Source: Mucilaginibacter sp. OK268
GTDB lineage: Bacteria; Bacteroidota; Bacteroidia; Sphingobacteriales; Sphingobacteriaceae
Direction of reading: 5' to 3'
Length of the DNA: 64,000 bases
Assembly (NCBI RefSeq): GCF_900103125.1
Contig: NZ_FNJV01000001.1
Coordinates: forward strand, 1,302,001 to 1,366,000
This document shows positions 60,163 through 64,000 of the stretch, one piece after another. Every line of letters begins with the position of its first letter. Positions within the stretch are counted from its first letter, which is position 1. Below the pieces are notes generated by a model, which saw nothing but the letters and a program-made list of their open reading frames with translations, searched no databases and was not told the origin of the DNA. Both the position numbers and the translations under genes were made by a program.

Positions 60163-61638
60163 CTACAGTTCCCTTCTTAGCCTTGCAACCGGGATGTTCA
60201 TTTGTTCGCGGTATTTGGCAACGGTTCGGCGGGCAATATTGTAGCCGGCATCTTTGAGGATATCGGTTAGTTTTTCATCGGCTAAAGGATGGCGTTTGTC
60301 TTCCTTGCCGATGTGCTCTTCCAGGATCTTTTTTACTTCCTTGTTAGATACTTCTTCACCACTTTCGGTCTGGATAGCTTCGGAGAAGAATGATTTGAGC
60401 AGGAAGGTGCCAAATTCTGTTTGTACGTATTTGGAGTTAGCTACGCGTGACACTGTTGAAATATCCATGTTTATCCTGTCTGCAATATCCTTCAGGATCA
60501 TCGGTTTAAGATTCTTGTCGTCGCCAGTTAAAAAGAACTCATATTGATACTGCATGATGGCATTCATGGTCTTCAGCAAAGTTTGCTGACGCTGTTTGAT
60601 GGCATCAATGAACCATTTGGCCGAATCAAGCTTTTGTTTTACAAACTGTACCGCTTCTTTGAGTTTTTTATCTTTTTGTGCCGCTTTATCATAATGCTGA
60701 AACATTTCCTGGTAGGAGCGACTTACCCTTAGTTCTGGCGCATTTTTGGAGTTAAGTGTAAGTATCAGCACGCCATCATTGTTGGTGATATGAAAATCGG
60801 GTATCACCTGCATTTGCTTGGTGTTGATTTCGTTGGAATCGCCTGGTTTGGGATTAAGTTTTAGTATCTCATTCACCACACCTCGTAACTCATCGGAGTT
60901 CATGTTCAATGATTTTTCGAGCTTATCGTAATGTTTACGGGTAAATTCGTCAAGGTATTGTTCAACAACAACAACAGCTTTCCCGATGATCGGATCGTTG
61001 GGGTCTTTTTTACGCAGTTGTATCAGCAGGCATTCCTGCAGGCTTCGTGCCCCAACACCAGCCGGGTCAAATCCTTGTATCACCCTCAGCATATCCTCTA
61101 CCTCTTCATCCTCGGCCATTACATTTTGTGAAAATGCCAGGTCGTCAGTAAGCGACATGATAGGGCGGCGCAAATAGCCGTCATCATCCAGACTGCCTAT
61201 AATTTGCTGGCCGATCTTAAAGTCTTTATCGCTCAGGGGTAACAGGTCAAGCTGTAATTGTAAGCTTTCAAAAAATGAATTTTGTACGGCTATCGGGATC
61301 TCTTTACGTTCATCTTCATCATCGCCATTTTGGTCATAACGTGATCCGTAGTCGTTCACGTTATCGTCCTGCAGGTAATCATCAATATTAAACTCATCCA
61401 TTTCACCCTTTTCCTCGTCGCCATTATAAGTGTCTTCGTCTGGATCGCGGTCAGGGTATTGTTCTTCGGGTTCGTTTAAATTGGTTAAGCTCAGATCTTC
61501 AAGCGCGGGATTCTCTTCCAGTTCTTCTTTTATTCTGGTATCCAATGATACTGTAGGAACCTGCAGCAATTTTATAAATTGTATTTGCTGCGGCGAAAGC
61601 TTTTGTAAGAGTTTTTGTTGAAGATTCTGTTTAAGCAT
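60163..61638 (-). CDS. rpoN: RNA polymerase sigma-54 factor
   Basis: 491 residues. Region I is Gln/Leu-rich: LKQNLQQKLLQKLSPQQIQFIKLLQVPTVSLDTRIKEELEENPAL. An acidic linker follows (PDRDPDEDTYNGDEEKGEMDEF). The core-binding and DNA-binding domains end in the RpoN box ARRTVAKYRE (469-478), matching the family's signature. It directs transcription from -24/-12 promoters with AAA+ activators. No activator gene is in the window. Convergent with PorP/SprF; the intergenic space is only 21 bp. Confidence 0.96.
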   Translation of the reverse strand: MLKQNLQQKLLQKLSPQQIQFIKLLQVPTVSLDTRIKEELEENPALEDLSLTNLNEPEEQYPDRDPDEDTYNGDEEKGEMDEFNIDDYLQDDNVNDYGSRYDQNGDDEDERKEIPIAVQNSFFESLQLQLDLLPLSDKDFKIGQQIIGSLDDDGYLRRPIMSLTDDLAFSQNVMAEDEEVEDMLRVIQGFDPAGVGARSLQECLLIQLRKKDPNDPIIGKAVVVVEQYLDEFTRKHYDKLEKSLNMNSDELRGVVNEILKLNPKPGDSNEINTKQMQVIPDFHITNNDGVLILTLNSKNAPELRVSRSYQEMFQHYDKAAQKDKKLKEAVQFVKQKLDSAKWFIDAIKQRQQTLLKTMNAIMQYQYEFFLTGDDKNLKPMILKDIADRINMDISTVSRVANSKYVQTEFGTFLLKSFFSEAIQTESGEEVSNKEVKKILEEHIGKEDKRHPLADEKLTDILKDAGYNIARRTVAKYREQMNIPVARLRREL

Positions 61639-61734
61639 AATTAAGATGAGCCCAAAAATACATCAATTACCATTAACTTTAAAATATCTTATGGTGGATG
61701 GACGCTGGTATTAAATATTAAAAAATATAATTTG

Positions 61735-61768
61735 TTTGAACACCATTAAAATTTATTCGCTACTTTAG
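61735..61768 (+). promoter_or_regulatory. Probable mscL promoter
   Basis: TTTG (61735-61738), 22-bp spacer and TACTTTAG (61761-61768), a one-base variant of TAnnTTTG. The leader would be about 55 nt. Confidence 0.4.
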
Positions 61769-61829
61769 TTAAAACTAAAACCAATTTATTCCGTTACCTG
61801 AACTAAATTATTAACTAAAATCTATCATT

Positions 61830-62240
61830 ATGGCAATAATCAAAGAGTTTAAGGAGTTCGCTATGCGCGGCAATGTTGTTGACCTTGCAGTGGGCGTTAT
61901 CATCGGTGCAGCTTTTGGTAAAATAGTTACCTCATTGGTAAATGATGTAATTATGCCGCCAATTGGCTATTTAACCGGTGGTATTGATTTTAAAAACTTA
62001 AAGATACTTCTTAAGGCGGGTGACCCGGCTAAAAAAATAGCCGATGTATCTATTAATTATGGTAGCTTCATCAACACGGTGATCGAGTTCCTGATTGTTG
62101 CTTTTTGTATTTTTATGGTAGTAAAAGCTATCAACTCGCTTAAAAAACCAGAAGAAGCTGCTCCGGTTGCAGATCCTGCACCAACAAAAGAAGAAACTTT
62201 ACTTACCGAGATACGTGATTTGTTAGCTAAAAAAGCATAA
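61830..62240 (+). CDS. mscL: Large-conductance mechanosensitive channel
   Basis: 136 residues, the standard MscL size. The sequence [51 protein letters not shown] contains the amphipathic N-helix and the pore-lining first helix with its Gly/Ala packing; the second helix is [26 protein letters not shown]-terminal helix ([15 protein letters not shown]) forms the usual cytoplasmic bundle. It opens under membrane tension to release solutes at osmotic downshock. Single gene. Confidence 0.97.
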   Translation: MAIIKEFKEFAMRGNVVDLAVGVIIGAAFGKIVTSLVNDVIMPPIGYLTGGIDFKNLKILLKAGDPAKKIADVSINYGSFINTVIEFLIVAFCIFMVVKAINSLKKPEEAAPVADPAPTKEETLLTEIRDLLAKKA

Positions 62241-62249
62241 CAAATTTGA

Positions 62250-62338
62250 ACAAAGATTTTTGGATCAAAGATAAAGGATCATTGACGGGGGATATCCTTA
62301 GTCTTTGATCCTTTTGCCTTTAATCTTTATTCCTTGCC
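62250..62338. repeat. Octamer-word quasi-palindrome (locus G)
   Basis: Left arm words AACAAAGA, TTTTTGG, ATCAAAGA, TAAAGGAT. Right arm, read on the minus strand, has CAAGGAAT, AAAGATTA, AAGGCAAA, AGGATCAA, AGACTAAG. Arms 62262-62279 and 62294-62311 pair with a few mismatches. The word-linker-word order is the same as locus B on the minus strand. It lies between the convergent mscL and ChaN stops and may terminate both. Confidence 0.7.
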
Positions 62339-63205
62339 CGTCAACTTTGGATCTGTTAGAATAATATAATCTGCCAGGGTTTTGAATTTTGTCCAATCGG
62401 GGTTGTCAAAACTTTCATCGGCATACGATGCTATGGTTAATACCCTTGCTTTTGGTGCATACTTTTTGAGCTGGGCAACTGCACCCAGTTTTTCTTCGCT
62501 GTGAAAACCGCCATTAAGCTGTAATACTTTAAATTTAGGATGCGCCTTTAAAAATTGCGCTATCGACCAGGCCATCGTAGCATCCCACAAGTTTTGTGAT
62601 TGATAGATCTGCATGCCTGCCATCGCCTCATGTCCACCCATAATCTTTACAAACTTATCGTAATAAGCCCCGGTAGCGGTATCAATAGGGAGGGGTGCCA
62701 GATAGCTTTTGGCTTGGGTGCTCAGTTGTTGCAGGCCACCAAGACCATTGCGCGTAACCATATTGGTATAACGTGAGGGCGCATTGGCGGCCACAACCGG
62801 TAAATGTTGGAGTTTAGCCAGCTCAACCAGTGGCCGATAGTCTTTATAATTTGGCCAGGCACGGGCATCAGTTAACAGGTTTTTTTCGCGGATAAGATCG
62901 TTAAGATATTCGTTTAACACCAATTGACAGTCGGTTTGAAACATCTCCATGGAAAGCGCTGCCTGGTTTGGATATTTTTCTGTTAGTCCCTTAAATAAGG
63001 CATATTCGAGGGAATGGGCGGTTGAATCGTTATGTTCCTCGCCGAAAAATAGTACATCAATTTTACTGGTTTGCTGAATAATATCGGTAATTGTTACCAG
63101 TTTTTGTTCCGTAGTGCTGTATATTTTGTAATGAGAAGGCGATATATCCTGACCCAAAACAACTGATGGTAAACCTATTAGGAGCAGGATAAGTAATGAT
63201 TTCAT
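62327..63205 (-). CDS. ChaN-family secreted haem/iron-related protein
   Basis: 292 residues. Signal peptide ends SVVLGQ. The ChaN/DUF399 fold begins IDVLFFGEEHNDSTAHSLEY (Glu56-Glu57-His58-like cluster), then LSMEMFQTDCQLVLNEYL and WPNYKDYRPLVELAKLQHLPVVAANAPSRY, all typical of the family. It ends with FKVLQLNGGFHSEEKLGAVAQLKKY (His pair). ChaN of Campylobacter binds haem; family fold resembles Tiki/EreA-like enzymes. No Cys lipobox is seen, so it may be soluble. Role in iron use is inferred from family only. Confidence 0.85.
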   Translation of the reverse strand: MKSLLILLLIGLPSVVLGQDISPSHYKIYSTTEQKLVTITDIIQQTSKIDVLFFGEEHNDSTAHSLEYALFKGLTEKYPNQAALSMEMFQTDCQLVLNEYLNDLIREKNLLTDARAWPNYKDYRPLVELAKLQHLPVVAANAPSRYTNMVTRNGLGGLQQLSTQAKSYLAPLPIDTATGAYYDKFVKIMGGHEAMAGMQIYQSQNLWDATMAWSIAQFLKAHPKFKVLQLNGGFHSEEKLGAVAQLKKYAPKARVLTIASYADESFDNPDWTKFKTLADYIILTDPKLTGKE

Positions 63206-63269
63206 ATTGCGGTTTTAAAGTGCTTAATTTACAGTAAGAAACATAGAGCAACAAATAAGAAAAATAGTA

Positions 63270-63300
63270 TTTGAAATGTTTTGAAAAATTACTACATTTG
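63270..63300 (+). promoter_or_regulatory. Strong promoter of rpmH-rnpA
   Basis: TTTG (63270-63273), 19-bp spacer, TACATTTG (63293-63300): an exact fit to the Bacteroidota consensus. Predicted start near 63306 gives a leader of about 38 nt. This is the clearest promoter in the window. Confidence 0.7.
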
Positions 63301-63343
63301 CGCTCTTGTTTTTAAAAAGATCGAATAGAATAAAAATATAGCC

Positions 63344-63502
63344 ATGAAAAGAACTTTCCAGCCTTCTCAAAGAAAAAGAAGAAACAAACACGGTTTCCGT
63401 GAGCGCATGTCAACTGCTAACGGTAGAAGAATATTAGCAGCCAGAAGAGCTAAAGGCAGAAAAAGATTATCAGTTTCTGACGAGGGTCGTCATAAAGCAT
63501 AA
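63344..63502 (+). CDS. rpmH: 50S ribosomal protein L34
   Basis: 52 residues, ATG start. [20 protein letters not shown] then [32 protein letters not shown] is the complete and highly conserved L34, with the bacterial K-R-T-F/Y-Q-P-S start and the N-G-R-x-(I/V)-L-x-x-R-R-x-K-G-R core. It binds 23S rRNA in the large subunit. rnpA follows 76 bp downstream, the usual order. Confidence 0.98.
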   Translation: MKRTFQPSQRKRRNKHGFRERMSTANGRRILAARRAKGRKRLSVSDEGRHKA

Positions 63503-63578
63503 TCCTGGTTGCTTGGTCCTTTCATAGGGACATGGACCGTTTATATGCTTAATGTCTCCGGTTCAAATAATGGCAACT

Positions 63579-63983
63579 ATGTATACTTTTAAAAAAGAAG
63601 AACGATTATGTAATAAAAGGCTTATTGATAAGCTTTTTCATAACGGTTCTTCTTTTTTGTGTTATCCCTTCAAAGCTTCGTGGTTATTTCATTCCGAACC
63701 ACAGATATTCCCGGCCCAGGTTTTATTTTCGGTTTCCAAAAGGCGTTATAAGCATGCTGTTGACCGTAATTTAATAAAAAGATGCATGCGCGAGTCGTAC
63801 AGGTTGCACAAGCAGCAATGCCTGTATAATTTACTCACGGCAGCCGATAAAACAATTGTGCTGTCGATAGGGTATATCGGAAAAGAAATTGTCCCTTACT
63901 GTGTTATCGAAAAAAAGATGTTGAAGATGTTGGGCCAGCTTGGTGAGCAATTAACGGCTGCAAACAATATCCCGGTGAAATGA
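63579..63983 (+). CDS. rnpA: Ribonuclease P protein component
   Basis: 134 residues from the ATG at 63579 (MYTFKKEERL, the normal start for this protein). Upstream in-frame starts at 63552 and 63570 add residues with no family support. The RNR motif lies in HAVDRNLIKRCMRES (R-N-L-I-K-R, about 63-68), preceded by VLFSVSKRRYK. It binds the RNase P RNA and helps mature tRNA 5' ends. Cotranscribed with rpmH; the next gene begins one base after its stop. Confidence 0.95.
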   Translation: MYTFKKEERLCNKRLIDKLFHNGSSFLCYPFKASWLFHSEPQIFPAQVLFSVSKRRYKHAVDRNLIKRCMRESYRLHKQQCLYNLLTAADKTIVLSIGYIGKEIVPYCVIEKKMLKMLGQLGEQLTAANNIPVK

Positions 63984-63984
63984 T

Positions 63985-64000
63985 ATGAACGCGGTGATCA
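63985..64000 (+). CDS. Start of the next gene, partial (possibly yidD)
   Basis: Only ATGAACGCGGTGATCA is present (M-N-A-V-I). An ATG one base after the rnpA stop suggests coupling. YidD, which assists membrane insertion, often follows rnpA; identity is inferred from order only. Confidence 0.3.

Noticed and set aside
63206..63343. Possible chromosomal origin near rpmH-rnpA
   Set aside because: No cluster of TTATCCACA-like boxes or AT-rich unwinding repeats is seen and dnaA is not adjacent. The single TTATCCAC at about 58193 lies inside the histidine kinase gene.
1..64000. CRISPR array
   Set aside because: Tandem repeats were looked for in all spacers. The octamer-word and hairpin repeats have no unique spacers of constant length and no cas genes are present.

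Overview
The window looks like the chromosome of a Sphingobacteriaceae-type Bacteroidota, most like Mucilaginibacter or Pedobacter. Supporting features are a SusC/SusD pair, a PorP/SprF-type outer-membrane protein, promoters of the form TTTG-N19-TAnnTTTG, weak Shine-Dalgarno use, AT-rich spacers and the local order rpmH-rnpA. The genus is inferred from protein style and was not tested. No tRNA, rRNA, CRISPR array, intact insertion sequence or prophage was seen.

Layout. 1-2353 (minus): a surface-sugar module with a GT-B-like transferase, a SpsF-like cytidylyltransferase and the start of a split transketolase. 2579-8375 (minus): SusC, SusD and a secreted PLC/GDPD-like phosphodiesterase. 8856-11408 (minus): a large STAND/NACHT-like P-loop NTPase with a Bacteroidota-style N-terminal helical domain. 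12232-25395: a Wzx/Wzy-type exopolysaccharide locus containing a Wzc-like tyrosine autokinase, flippase, polymerase, four glycosyltransferases, four hexapeptide acyltransferases and a Wza-like export lipoprotein, closed by a strong terminator. A fragment of an MFS transporter gene follows. 25822-33886: an SDR, a UMF1 transporter, an HscA-like Hsp70, secreted proteins of unknown function, a secreted DinB protein and riboflavin synthase. 34539-38606: an SRPBCC protein, a Nudix hydrolase and a TrpXYZ-like ABC cassette. 38944-46062: a TPR protein, cytochrome c plus sorbosone-dehydrogenase-like protein, a Gly/Asn-rich secreted protein, a LacI regulator beside a serine hydrolase, and a membrane protein. 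46068-56128: a GDSL esterase with an FtsX-type ABC system, a GNAT enzyme, a MarR regulator divergent from a heterodimeric ABC exporter, and a Nudix-fold regulator. 56313-63983: a 7TMR-DISM histidine kinase with a receiver, PorP/SprF, RpoN, MscL, ChaN, L34 and RnpA.

How the genes work together. The polysaccharide locus has the chain-building, flipping, polymerising, length-control and export parts. It lacks a priming phosphoglycosyltransferase and nucleotide-sugar enzymes, which must be supplied elsewhere. Two of its transcription units, and the promoter region of the STAND gene, share TTGTTCA-type motifs. The MarR repressor probably controls the adjacent exporter pair, whose two halves carry complementary degenerate ATPase sites.

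The most unusual signal is in the spacers. At least seven intergenic regions hold quasi-palindromic elements built from roughly 8-bp words repeated with variation, often joined by a TTTTTGG linker. Two distant copies share the same octamer series but differ by one unit. Separate families of hairpin repeats (GAGACGCAT, GTCATTTCGAG, GTCATTGCGAG and CCCCCTAAAGGGGG types) occupy other spacers.
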